Made by a program: the position numbers and the translations under genes. 64,000 nt of DNA from Pyropia yezoensis (lineage: Eukaryota; Rhodophyta; Bangiophyceae; Bangiales; Bangiaceae), in contig CM020620.1 of NCBI GenBank assembly GCA_009829735.1, positions 12,335,420 through 12,399,419 on the forward strand. Direction: 5' to 3'. How positions within the stretch are numbered: the stretch's first letter is position 1; the number at the start of each line of letters is the position of its first letter. Under the pieces are notes generated by a model. It had not been told where the DNA came from. It did not search any database and saw only the letters and a list, made by a program, of their open reading frames with translations. Below are positions 43,267 through 52,135 of the stretch, one piece after another.

Positions 43267-46185
43267 TCACCCACGGCCGTGCCCCACCGGCGGGATCGCC
43301 TCTGTAGAGCCCCCCTGTTCCTTGTCCCTAACCTTCGTGACTCCCATGTGAGCGCGGTAGGTTTTGAAGGCCTCAGGTGGCAGCGGCTTGGTCAGACCGT
43401 CAGCGACCATGTCGCCGCTTGCCACATGGTAGAGCACGACGTCCCCCATCGCCATCCGCTCACGGACGAGGTGGTGGGCGGTGTCGATGTGCTTCGCCCG
43501 TCCTGTACCTTCCGAGCTGCCTGCGATGGCAATACAGGCCGTGTTGTCCTCGGCAATGGGGATGGTCTCGCCATCTCCGTCCAGGTCCGCATCCAGCTTC
43601 TGTAGCCACATGGCCTCCTTGACCGCCGCAGCTGCCGCAATGTATTCTGCTTCCGCCGTTGAGATGGCGACCGTGGGCTCCCTCTTGGATGCCCACGAAA
43701 CCGCCCCACCGTTCCAGTGGAACACCGACCCAGCGGTCGACTGTCGTGTATCGGGGCAGCCAGCATAGTCAGCGTCGACAGCACCGGTAAGTCTGCCGCC
43801 GCCGCCATACCGGATGCCCATGTCTGTCGTACCCACCAAGTAGCGCAGAACCGCCTTGGCTGCCTGCCTGTGGTGCTGCTCAGGCGGCTTCATGTACTGG
43901 GCTAGCTTGCCAGCTGCCAGGGCCAGAACGGGGCGCGTGGACGTGCTCAGGTAGAGTAGGCCGCCGACCACCTCCATGTAGGCCGTCGCGTCGCCCAGGA
44001 TGTTCTCCCCCGTGCGGCGCAGGTCGATCCCCTTAATCATAGGGACCAGAGTTGGGTTGGCGTGCTCCACCCCAAACCGCTTGATGAGGGCCATTGTGTG
44101 CCCGGGGCTGGATAGCTCCAGGGTCTTGTTCTTCCGATCCCTCACAATCCGCATACCAAGGAAGTCGGTCAGCTCCCCTTGGTCACGCACTTCATACTTG
44201 TCTTTGATCACTTGTTGGCCTGCCTTGACACCTCCCTTGGTCTTCGCCACCGTGAAGACATCGTCCACATGGACCAGCCGGTAGATGCTGGCATGCACAG
44301 GGTGGTGCCACAGGTAGCAGCATGGGTCGGCCTCCGAAGAGTCCATCCCCGCATCCTTGTGCGTTTTGTCGAGGTCCATGTGCCAGAGGTTCCCTGCTTG
44401 TTTTGAGCCATACTGTGCCATGTCCACCTTGCAGATGACATCAGGGCGGCCGCATTCGTAGCCCTCAGGCTTCTCGATGTAGACATCCTCGTCCATCGCG
44501 GCGTTTAGGTAGGCGGTCTTGATGTCGAGCCCACCTATTTCCAGGTCCCTCTCGGCCGCCACTGCCAGCGGGCTCCACTTAGTAGCTCGGGCTGGGCATG
44601 GCGCCCATGTCTCGTCGTAGTCCAATCCCTTATCATGGGTGTAGCCCTGCATGAAGAGGCGGGCCTTGTACCGGTTGACCGTGCCTGCGGCGTCATGCTT
44701 GTAATCGAACACCCACTTGCTCCCGACAACGTGCATCTCGGTCGTACGCTGCATCAGCCGCAGGGCCTTCTTGCCCGATAGGGACGCCATCTCCTCGTCC
44801 ATTGCCTGCTGCCACAGGTCCGCGTCAGGTCGTGACAGCGCCTCCGTACGCGTCTTTGGTGCTGTCCGGTTCCACCAGGTACTATTGACCGCCTCCTCGG
44901 TGGTCACCGTCTTTTGGGCGGTCGCCGCGTTGGCCGTCACGTCATTCCCATCCACAGCTGCTGTTGGGTCACCGCGTGACCGTCGGTCGTACGGCCTGCG
45001 CCCAACAGGGCCCGCCGTCGATGCGGGCGTGTCGGGGAGCGGGGGTACGCCGATAGGCCCCACCCACTGTCCAGGGGCATTCTGTCCCGGCGGGCCTTGC
45101 CCGTCGCTTCCGTTGCTGCTTCCCCCAGATTGCCCGGCCCCCCCAAACTGTTGAAGGTTGGTAGTCCCTTGGTCTGCCGCTGGCACTGGCGTTGGTCTTT
45201 CATCAAAAGCCACATCGCGCCTGATGTAGATCGTGCCATTGTCTGCAGAGAGTACGCGGCACGCCTTACCCCCCGTCGCGTAACCAACCATCCAGCCGAC
45301 CATAACCTTGGATCCCAGCTTCCTTTGCTCCTTGTCCACCTTTAAGGCATATGCCTTGCTCCCCCATACTCGGAGATGGCTCACGTTCGCCTTCTTGCCG
45401 CAGAAGCGCTCAAACGGTGTCGACCTCCCATCCACCGTTGGGGAGAGGTTCATAGTGTACAGCACCGCCTGGAATGCCTCGGCCCACAAGTCGCTGGGTA
45501 ACCCTGCGGCTAAGAGGATGGCCCGCAGGTGCTCCATGATGGTCCGGTTGGCCCGCTCCGCCCGGCCGTTCTGCTGAGGGGTATAGGGCGCTGTCGTTTC
45601 TACGGTGATGCCTTTCTTGTCGAAGTAGGCAGTCATCTCATGGCTTGAGGCAATCTCCTTGGCCCCGTCCATGCGGACCCTCACCACCTTGTGCCCCGCC
45701 TGGACCTCGAGCCGGTCGATCCAGTTGCGAAGTGAGACGCCCGCCTCCCCCTTGGTCTTGAGGGAGGTTCCCACCATCAGCTCCGTGTGGCAATTACCGA
45801 TAGCAACGAAGTGTCGGGCCCCCCCACGTGATGGCGGCAGGGGCCCAACCAGGTCTACGTGTAGCATTTCCAGGGACCGTGATGTCGTTCTCGCGGTCGA
45901 GTTGAACGGCGCGCTCTGCATGCGGGCCTCCACACAAGGCTGGCAGATAGCACCCGCCTGCTGCACATCGCCGGCGGCCGGTCCCCCCATTCCGTTCACG
46001 ACCTTGGACATCGTGGACAGCCTGCCCACTGCGAGATGGCCGGTCCGTCGGTGCCAGAGGTTTTCCCACTGCCCGCCTTGGGGGTAGGTAGTGACGTTGG
46101 CTAGCGTCGTCGAGGTGGTCGGCTTTTGGTTGGCGCGCAGCACGTACTGGTCGCTCGCGTCGACATGCGCAACGGCCACCACCAC
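43267..46185 (-). CDS. Copia pol: integrase, reverse transcriptase, RNase H (972 aa frame)
   Basis: Domains in order: GAG-pre-integrase (LWHRRTGHLAVGRLS), integrase core with HVDLVGPLP and YTPQQNGRAERANRT, reverse transcriptase with NRYKARLFMQG and GLDIKTAYLNA, and RNase H with DADYAGCPDTRQSTAG and STAEAEYIAAAAAVKEAMW. The reverse transcriptase active site reads LVHVDDV where Copia usually has Y-V-D-D: both Asp are kept but Tyr is replaced by His. The frame ends in the purine-rich GGTGAG one base before the LTR. It lacks its own start and is joined to gag only by a shift: a 2-nt indel in a GTGGTGG run near 46165 separates it from the upstream protease linker. Confidence 0.9.
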   Translation of the reverse strand: MVVAVAHVDASDQYVLRANQKPTTSTTLANVTTYPQGGQWENLWHRRTGHLAVGRLSTMSKVVNGMGGPAAGDVQQAGAICQPCVEARMQSAPFNSTARTTSRSLEMLHVDLVGPLPPSRGGARHFVAIGNCHTELMVGTSLKTKGEAGVSLRNWIDRLEVQAGHKVVRVRMDGAKEIASSHEMTAYFDKKGITVETTAPYTPQQNGRAERANRTIMEHLRAILLAAGLPSDLWAEAFQAVLYTMNLSPTVDGRSTPFERFCGKKANVSHLRVWGSKAYALKVDKEQRKLGSKVMVGWMVGYATGGKACRVLSADNGTIYIRRDVAFDERPTPVPAADQGTTNLQQFGGAGQSGGSSNGSDGQGPPGQNAPGQWVGPIGVPPLPDTPASTAGPVGRRPYDRRSRGDPTAAVDGNDVTANAATAQKTVTTEEAVNSTWWNRTAPKTRTEALSRPDADLWQQAMDEEMASLSGKKALRLMQRTTEMHVVGSKWVFDYKHDAAGTVNRYKARLFMQGYTHDKGLDYDETWAPCPARATKWSPLAVAAERDLEIGGLDIKTAYLNAAMDEDVYIEKPEGYECGRPDVICKVDMAQYGSKQAGNLWHMDLDKTHKDAGMDSSEADPCCYLWHHPVHASIYRLVHVDDVFTVAKTKGGVKAGQQVIKDKYEVRDQGELTDFLGMRIVRDRKNKTLELSSPGHTMALIKRFGVEHANPTLVPMIKGIDLRRTGENILGDATAYMEVVGGLLYLSTSTRPVLALAAGKLAQYMKPPEQHHRQAAKAVLRYLVGTTDMGIRYGGGGRLTGAVDADYAGCPDTRQSTAGSVFHWNGGAVSWASKREPTVAISTAEAEYIAAAAAVKEAMWLQKLDADLDGDGETIPIAEDNTACIAIAGSSEGTGRAKHIDTAHHLVRERMAMGDVVLYHVASGDMVADGLTKPLPPEAFKTYRAHMGVTKVRDKEQGGSTEAIPPVGHGRG

Positions 46186-46397
46186 ACCTGCTTGGCGATG
46201 ACGCAGCTGTCACCCTCAAAGGTCACCTTAGCACCTTTCTTTGTCATCCCACGCACCGACATCAGGTTCGTCGCAATGGTCGGCACATGAACCACCTCAC
46301 TAAGCATGAGTTCCCATCCCTGGTTGCCCATGAACTTGACTGCCCCTTCCCCCACAATAGGGATCGATCGCCCATCCGCCAGTGTTAAATCACGTGC
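46101..46397 (-). CDS. Protease-to-integrase linker in the gag frame, after a TAG codon
   Basis: It continues gag in the same frame after the TAG at 46398-46400, with typical Copia protease sequence (LADGRSIPIVGEGAVKF, VVHVPTIATNLMSV). It then runs out of the pol frame at 46101-46185. Either the TAG is read through or, more simply given the frameshift just beyond, the copy is decayed. Confidence 0.75.
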   Translation of the reverse strand, partial: ARDLTLADGRSIPIVGEGAVKFMGNQGWELMLSEVVHVPTIATNLMSVRGMTKKGAKVTFEGDSCVIAKQVWWWPLRMSTRATSTCCAPTKSRPPRRR

Positions 46398-47432
46398 CTA
46401 GTCCGACTGGTAGTGGGTGAACGACGTCGTGTCCTTAATCATGTGGCTGGTTGCCCCAGAGTCAACAACCCATTCAATCTGGTCCTCGCTGCCCCCCTGC
46501 GACTGTACCTTCGCTGGGCATGCCCGCGGATGGGTGGAATATTGGCGTCCAGGGGCCCGCTGCGTAACACGGGCGCCCAGCGCAGCGCTCCCCAGGAATC
46601 CTGCGGCACTGCCGGCACCTGATGGCGGCCCTCCGCCGTCTTTCCCCCCGCCTTTGGAAGGCCCCCCTTGGCCTGCACCCATGCGGTTGCATTCGTTCGA
46701 GTAGTGGCCACGGTTGCCACAGTTCCAGCATGTAATGCGGCGCCGACGCTCAGAGGCAAGGTGCTTCCTCTCCTCTGCTGTAGCGCCATATGCCGACGTT
46801 GAGCCCGCACCGGGAGTTGTCGTCGTCGCCTCAGTCAAGGCCTTCTTATTCTTGATGCTTGCTTCCGCCACCAAAAGCCACGCCACGACGTCCTCCCAGG
46901 AAGGGGGCACGCGTTGGTTGGTGATGAAGGTCACAATGGATTCGAACTCGGGCTCAATGATGCCCGACAACATCTGGATGATGGCGCGACGGTCGCTGAT
47001 CTGCTCGTCGGACACCCCCGCCAACTCGACCAGTATCCCCTTGGCGCGCCCCGCGTACGTCATGATACCCTCTTCAGGTGCCTTGCGCAGCGACGCCATC
47101 TCGCGCTGTAGTCCCACCTCACGGGCCATGGTCGATGCATGGAAGGCGTCCTTGAGCTTTTCCCATGCCTCCTTGGCCGCGGTGCAGCCGTCCAGTTTGT
47201 TGAGGTGGGTCGGCAGAATCCCCAACTTGATACGCCCCAACGCCCTGCGGTCAATCTTCTTCCAGCGGGCAAACTCCGCCTCGCTCTCCTCGGGGTTCGG
47301 GCGCAGCGGGTCCTCGATGGTCTCCCAGAGCTCCACGGTATCTAGGTACGCCTGGAACTGCACTGCCCATGTCGTATAGTCTGCATCGAGCTTCCTCGGC
47401 ATCAACCCCGCCGATCCCCCCAGCTCCGCCAT
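46398..47432 (-). CDS. Copia gag with zinc knuckle and start of protease (344 aa)
   Basis: The start at 47432 is the first ATG after the 5' LTR. Residues ~10-190 are the UBN2-type Gag fold (WAVQFQAYLDTVELWETI; RIKLGILPTHLNKL). Residues ~236-249 are a CCHC knuckle (CWNCGNRGHYSNEC) that would bind the RNA, and WVVDSGATSHM near residue 322 is the aspartic protease active site. The frame stops at a TAG in protease sequence. It assembles the virus-like particle in the cytoplasm. Confidence 0.92.
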   Translation of the reverse strand: MAELGGSAGLMPRKLDADYTTWAVQFQAYLDTVELWETIEDPLRPNPEESEAEFARWKKIDRRALGRIKLGILPTHLNKLDGCTAAKEAWEKLKDAFHASTMAREVGLQREMASLRKAPEEGIMTYAGRAKGILVELAGVSDEQISDRRAIIQMLSGIIEPEFESIVTFITNQRVPPSWEDVVAWLLVAEASIKNKKALTEATTTTPGAGSTSAYGATAEERKHLASERRRRITCWNCGNRGHYSNECNRMGAGQGGPSKGGGKDGGGPPSGAGSAAGFLGSAALGARVTQRAPGRQYSTHPRACPAKVQSQGGSEDQIEWVVDSGATSHMIKDTTSFTHYQSD

Positions 47433-47523
47433 CTTCTCTCAGCGTAGAGGGGTCGACGAGGAGGGGGAAGGTCTGTCGGGGGAACGCGCCTGCACGAAGG
47501 TACGTGGTGTCGTTACCACGGAC

Positions 47524-47538
47524 TCTGGGCCCATAACC
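47524..47538 (-). promoter_or_regulatory. Primer-binding site matching the anticodon arm of initiator tRNA-Met
   Basis: The plus strand next to the 5' LTR reads TCTGGGCCCATAACC, very close to the conserved anticodon arm of eukaryotic initiator Met tRNA (GGGCCCATAACC with CAT anticodon). The element's RNA would therefore pair with an internal part of the tRNA, as in Drosophila copia and yeast Ty5, where a cut tRNA half primes reverse transcription. Confidence 0.8.
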
Positions 47539-48453
47539 TGTTGGCAATCGGGTGCAAAACGCGTTGCTCTTTTCTTCACTCGAGTGACGCTGCGCGCCCC
47601 CCCCACATTAAGTCTACCTCCCCCCCCCTCTCTGCTGTCGCAGCTGGGGTGGAGTACCCCTTCGGTCCATTCCCAGCGCACTCCGCCAGTGTAGGCGCGT
47701 ATGGGTCCATTCGCGAGCCCCCGTATGGGAGTTGTGGCAAAAACCACTTACACACACGGCACCCAAGTTGGGGCGGTGTACAAGGGCTGCCTCCCGTGTC
47801 GGGGGAACCGGAAGAAGTGCAAGTCGCACACACTCTGTCCCTGTTGTGGGGCAAACCCCCCACTGACAAACACGAGGATGGTGTGTGGTCCAACAGTTTC
47901 TTGGTCGGGACGGGGACGCAGGGCCAAGCCCCGCTGTCCCTCCCCTTATCCCCCCAGGGTCCCCTCAGAATCTCGCCACTCAGAATCTCCCACCCCAGCA
48001 CCTGCCCACCGGGCCACACGAAAATTCAAGACGATAAGTGCAGAAAACCCTCAAATCCAAGTTGGATTTACTACTAAGCTAACTATCCCAAACTTAGGGA
48101 ATACGGACCCAAATGCAGGGGGAGGAACGGATCAGGCTAGTGGCCTGCCGCCCCTTGCATGGCACGTGTTGCCCCCGTACCTGGGGGTCAATACTGCCAC
48201 AGGAGTCCCCGCTCCTCTCCGGCCCACTCCACTCAGCCGGCTCTGTGGCACCTTGTCGGTGCCCCACTCCCCCGTGTCCACCGCACCGTGGGCCGCGGGT
48301 CTCTCTTGCTCGATCATCATCCCTCTCTCTCGTGACCCACTTGATCCTCATCCGTGTCGGACTTGGTCGGAAGTGCGTCGCTGGGGCTAACTCCCCCATC
48401 CCTTGTGTTCCCCTCTCGGGATCCCGGTCCAGGGGCAGGGTCGTCGGTCAATA
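47539..48453 (-). repeat. 5' LTR of the Copia element, 915 bp because of a nested insertion
   Basis: 915 minus the 469-bp insertion and its duplicated 5 bp leaves 441 bp, exactly the length of the 3' LTR. Confidence 0.92.
47733..48201. mobile_element. Solo LTR (469 bp) of another retrotransposon nested in the 5' LTR
   Basis: It starts TGTGGCA and ends TGCCACA (7-bp inverted ends, TG...CA), and is flanked on both sides by GGAGT (47728-47732 and 48202-48206). No internal coding region remains, as expected after recombination between two LTRs. Confidence 0.88.
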
Positions 48454-49544
48454 GGACGTTGTCCTCCAGCCACTTTAGCCACGTGGCGGAATTCATCCCG
48501 CCGTGGTAGTCGCCTGACTTCTTCTTGCCGATGAATACCAGGCCTGCATCGCGAAGTAGGCCCGTAGATCGCGACCCAACATTGGCGACAATGGTTCGGG
48601 CACCTTTCCCGGATGGCACGTTGAGGCGAGCTCGCATACTGCCGTCTTTCCAGCTGCGGTAGACCGTAATGTTTTTGTTGACCCAAGTTTCATCCGTGTA
48701 GTAAACCGTACGCCCCTGCTCCGGATACTTGCGGATGGATTCGATGAAGTTGTCGCGCTGCGCCCGTACTGACGCCTTCTCACGTGCAACATCGTCATGA
48801 TTGGGCCCTTTGCTGAACGAAAAGCCAATATCCTGAAGCGCCCGGTGGAATGCAGTGCGCGACCACTTGTAGCCCGTACCAGCGGCGCCACCGGGCGCAC
48901 CATCGCCGCCACCGCCAGCACACTCCCGGCCACGACCAGAAACAGAGGCGTGGTCGTCAGAGCCGTCACTGCCGTCACCGTTCTCGGACTGGCTCTGCTC
49001 TGTGTCGTCCGCGGCAAGTGGCGTCTCCCCAGCATTGCTGAGATATTCGAGCGTGCTGTCCAACGTGGGAAGAGTCCGCTTCTCATACTGAGCGTATATA
49101 GCGTGTCGCAAGCGCGGCAGTTCGTCCACAGGCACACGCTTGACAGTCTCACGCATCTCATGCGCGCCCGGCTCGGGCAGAGAAGTCACGTAGGCGCTAT
49201 TGGCGAGACGGCTGACCGAGTGGACACTCAAGCCCGTTGCCTCGGCCGTGCGCTCCACCAGGCGCTCACGTAGCACAGCCTTGCGAATCCGCTTCTCTTT
49301 CTCAAACAAAGCGCGCACGCTCAGCACGATGGCTGCCACGCCGCGGTCAATGATCAGGACTGCGCGCCGGTGTGTGCCCCGGCCAAGGGTAGAAATGCTG
49401 CGAGGCGACGGCATCCCGGGCGTGCAACCGGAGTGAAGAGCCACGAGCTCAGTGGAAGGGCACGCGAGGCGCGCACTCGTTCCCCACTGGACAAGTGGAC
49501 AGCGAAGGGGGGGGCCGAGCTGCCGGTGCAAGGGGGGCAATGGT

Positions 49545-49735
49545 CGACGGGGGGGGGGGGGGGAATCACGCCTGCCAGAGAACACGGGCATTGATCGACT
49601 GGAGGGGGGATCCAGCCTGCCAGAAAGGCGGGCAGGGGTCGACTGGTGAGGGGGGATCACGCCTGTCAGAAAAGGCGGGCATGGGTCGACTGGGGCGGAT
49701 CAAGCCAGTCAGAAGAGGCGGGCAAGTGGAGAACA
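49545..49735. repeat. Minisatellite, ~45-bp unit, four to five diverged copies
   Basis: Units contain GATCACGCCTGTCAGAAAAG and GCGGGCATGGGTCGACTGG, with variants such as TCCAGCCTGCCAGAAAGGCG. Lengths vary through G runs. It lies upstream of the transposase start and reads through as a false N-terminal extension. Confidence 0.8.
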
Positions 49736-50270
49736 AATTCAATGCGCCATGCGCAGATGTAGCCCCCTTCATCAGATGGGCAGCGGATTGCATGCTGCGA
49801 AATGTCGACACGTGGGATCCTGGATCGTGTAGCGCCGACGCTTCACTTCTTGGTGCCGCCGTGTGCGGCGCACCGATGGTACTTTTTCCGGGTTTTTTTC
49901 TCAAGGTCGTCCAACCCACGTAGAATGCGACCTTCTCGCTGTGAGAGAATGCTCAATGCGGCAATAGCCTGGAATGAATTATGGGAAGAAACTCCAAAAA
50001 CGCGAGGAAAAGCAGTCGTACAAAACCTTACGCCCTGACAAACAATGATCCTATCAGTACAGAGGGGCAGTGCATGACATTTTTGGAAAGCCTGTGAGCT
50101 CTTCTTACACACCGTGTGCCGCATGTGGGCTGGAGTGCCGTCGTAGCGGAGATGAGCCGCGCCCCAGTCGGGTGTCCGCCGCGTGCCTTATTGCGTGAGA
50201 TAGACCTTTAGTGTCTTTAGTCTCTAAGATATATCCCTAGTGTCTAAAGCATCTTTAGTCTACCCCAAAA

Positions 50271-50312
50271 TAGGCTCAAATGAGCCTTTCCTGAGGCTCA
50301 ACTGAGCCTCAA
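50271..50312. repeat. Pair of short palindromes (GGCTCAAATGAGCC and GAGGCTCAACTGAGCCTC)
   Basis: Two adjacent near-perfect palindromes. A related GCTCAAATGAGC lies at ~51229. They might be remnants of small element ends or protein-binding sites; no function is evident. Confidence 0.6.
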
Positions 50313-52135
50313 AGTAAGAGTCGATTCTGACCCCGGGAGGCATTGTTCGACCCAATTTTTCGCGTGGCCGCTGGCACACTTCAGCTGCGCCGGTGAGCCG
50401 CCTGTCACCTTCATCCGTTGTCGCACATCCTCGTCCCCCTCGGAGCCTGCCGACCCCACCCCACCCCATAGCCAGTCTGGACCTAATGTCGACCATTCTC
50501 GATGAGATCCTTGGTCTCTGTGTACTGCATGAGATGCACGACATACCCCTTTGTAGAGGAGACTGAGAGGAGCCAGATGGTATTTTTTATTTTCTGAGTG
50601 CTCTTGTTCTCTGTGAGCTATTAGGAGAGAAGGCAAAAGTAGTGTCAGTTATCTGCTCACTAATGTCGACCACGTCTTGGGGCTAATGGGGGCACCCGAT
50701 CTGCTCACCGGCGCGGGCTGCGGTGCGCTGCAAGCGAATCATTCTTGCTGAGTGTGGCCCGACCACCCCTTAGGTGCCACAAGGGTGCCGAATGTCTCCG
50801 AGAATAATACACTCTGTAGCAGAGAAAAAAGCACAGCAAAAAGAGAGTTGAGGCTCAGGTCTTGATGCATGACAAGAAAAACAACAACGGCTATGTGTAT
50901 CCATTTTTGGAAGGCCTGATGCCCAGGCCATGTGTGCTTCTCTTGTTCTTGACTTGGAAGTAGCAGAAAAAAAGAAAAGAAATTACTTCGGTCACGAGTC
51001 TGCCTCCTGGGGGCCTCCAGGAGACCCTGGTGTGGTCAACATTTTGGACAGTGGTCGACATTGCAACCAGACTAGCTACTGCACCTCTCCCGTTCAGACG
51101 CGCGCTTCCCTTAGCTAGGATGCTCCCGAGATGTCTCAGGAGTAAAGAGCCTGCGCTGTGTCCATTTCTGTGGTCGGAAGGAGCAGGAGACCGCGGGAAG
51201 AATGAAAAAAAGGACGCGAAAGAGTTGCTCAAATGAGCTCGAGTGAGCCGGTCAGTGGACTAGACACTAAATTAGGTGGGCTGGCGGCCTCCACGTGGCC
51301 TATGTTGGGTAGATCGCAGGCGTTGGGGAGGGGCCGCGCGCAGCACTTCGTAAAAAAGTATCTGATCCTCCGTGGTCGCTGCGGACCATCAATCGGTGGC
51401 GCGGGGGCCCACTGGCTCTCCTCCCCCACCAACGACCGCGCGCGCGCCCCACAAGGGCTCTCTGGTGGTCCACTGGGGGGGGGGGGGGTGCCGGCGGCGG
51501 ACCGTGACAGCACCGGCGGCAGCCGCGGCCTCGTGCGCGTGGTGGCTGCTGGGGACAAGAGAGACACGCGCTGGATGGCGCGGCCTCTGCGGGATGCAGA
51601 GCCTGCGGCGTGTGTCGCAGGGGGGGAGGAGGCGGCCGCGGGGGGGGTTGCACCTCGTGGCTCAAGCCGCTCAGCGCTCGCGCCGCTCGCGCCACTCGGG
51701 GGTGCTCTCCCAGCCCCCCGTCCCCCACCCACTTGTCGGGCGTGTCGCCGCGACACAGGCGGCCAGCTGGCCAGCGCGTCTGGGCAAACGTCTCGGGGCA
51801 ACAAAGGGGCAGGCAGGGGACTAGCGTCACCACCACCGAGCCGTGCGGGGCGCCGTCTCCGCGGCACGAGGCGCGCGCCGACGACCCGCCGCCCCCGACC
51901 GCGTCGGCGTCAGCGTCACCGCGGCTAGCCGCCGCTGGCCACCCGCGTTGTTGGCGCGGCGCTTTACCCGCACTGGCTCTGCCGGGGCACCCAGCTCGAG
52001 CTCCGCCCATCGTCCTCTTCCCCAGCCTGCCCTCCCCCTCTCCTCCCCCCACTCACCTCCTCCTCTTTGTTCCTTTTACCCACCTCCTCCTCTTTGTTCC
52101 TTTTCTGCTGTTCTTGCCTGATTGACGGGCGCGCC

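Larger units (their letters stand above)
42825..48453 (-). mobile_element. Copia-type LTR retrotransposon inserted in the transposase gene
   Basis: LTRs at 42825-43265 and 47539-48453 bound gag and pol in Copia order (protease, integrase, reverse transcriptase, RNase H). In plus orientation each LTR begins TGTTGG; the 3' LTR ends in CAACA, the 5' LTR in CAATA, so one terminal CA has mutated. Five-base target duplications GGACC (42820-42824) and GGACG (48454-48458) flank it, one mismatch apart. Removing the element brings the two transposase halves together in frame, proof that it landed inside that gene. Confidence 0.95.
42247..49414 (-). pseudogene. DDE transposase, split by a Copia insertion and broken by stops and a frameshift
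   Basis: The start chosen is the ATG at 49414, upstream of which lies a minisatellite. The N-terminal part has a helix-turn-helix-like segment (RERLVERTAEATGLSVHSVS). The catalytic core shows YYTDETWVNKN (first Asp) at ~48700 and SGDYHGGMNSATWLKWLEDN up to the insertion site at 48458. It resumes at 42819 with the second Asp (VLVVDRAPYH), followed by HPELNPIEIVWGTVK with the Glu at ~42520, so all three acidic residues remain. This is the DDE_3 pattern of IS630/Tc1-like enzymes found in many eukaryotes. Stops occur after GAVPED (42671) and near 42615, and one extra T near 42465 shifts the frame before the acidic C-terminus ending at 42247. The gene is dead. Confidence 0.85.
41191..50215 (-). 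mobile_element. DDE (IS630/Tc1-like) transposon carrying a nested Copia element; ends tentative
   Basis: A 32-bp sequence at 41191-41222 recurs as its reverse complement at 50184-50215 with one mismatch (outer part GACACTAAAGG / CCTTTAGTGTC). The pair encloses the broken transposase gene. TA dinucleotides sit five bases in from each outer edge, compatible with TA target duplications. Without the 5.63-kb retrotransposon the element would be ~3.4 kb. A third, diverged copy of the end at about 41127-41158 makes the left boundary ambiguous. Confidence 0.5.
49415..52135. other. Gene-poor stretch between the transposase start and the CURT1-like gene
   Basis: It contains the minisatellite at 49545-49735, the right candidate end of the DDE element at 50184-50215, small palindromes at 50271-50312, and AT-rich DNA to ~51230. 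From 51230 to 52120 frames on both strands are open and Arg/Pro/Ala-rich with no family resemblance. A 23-bp pyrimidine-rich direct repeat (CACCTCCTCCTCTTTGTTCC...) at ~52050-52103 lies just before the CURT1-like start and may be part of its promoter. Confidence 0.55.

Noticed and set aside
49415-49660. N-terminal extension of the DDE transposase
   Set aside because: It is the read-through of a minisatellite; the ATG at 49414 is the more sensible start.
51233-51928. 231-residue plus-strand frame and its minus-strand counterparts
   Set aside because: Both strands are open with similar low-complexity composition; no domain or splice evidence.
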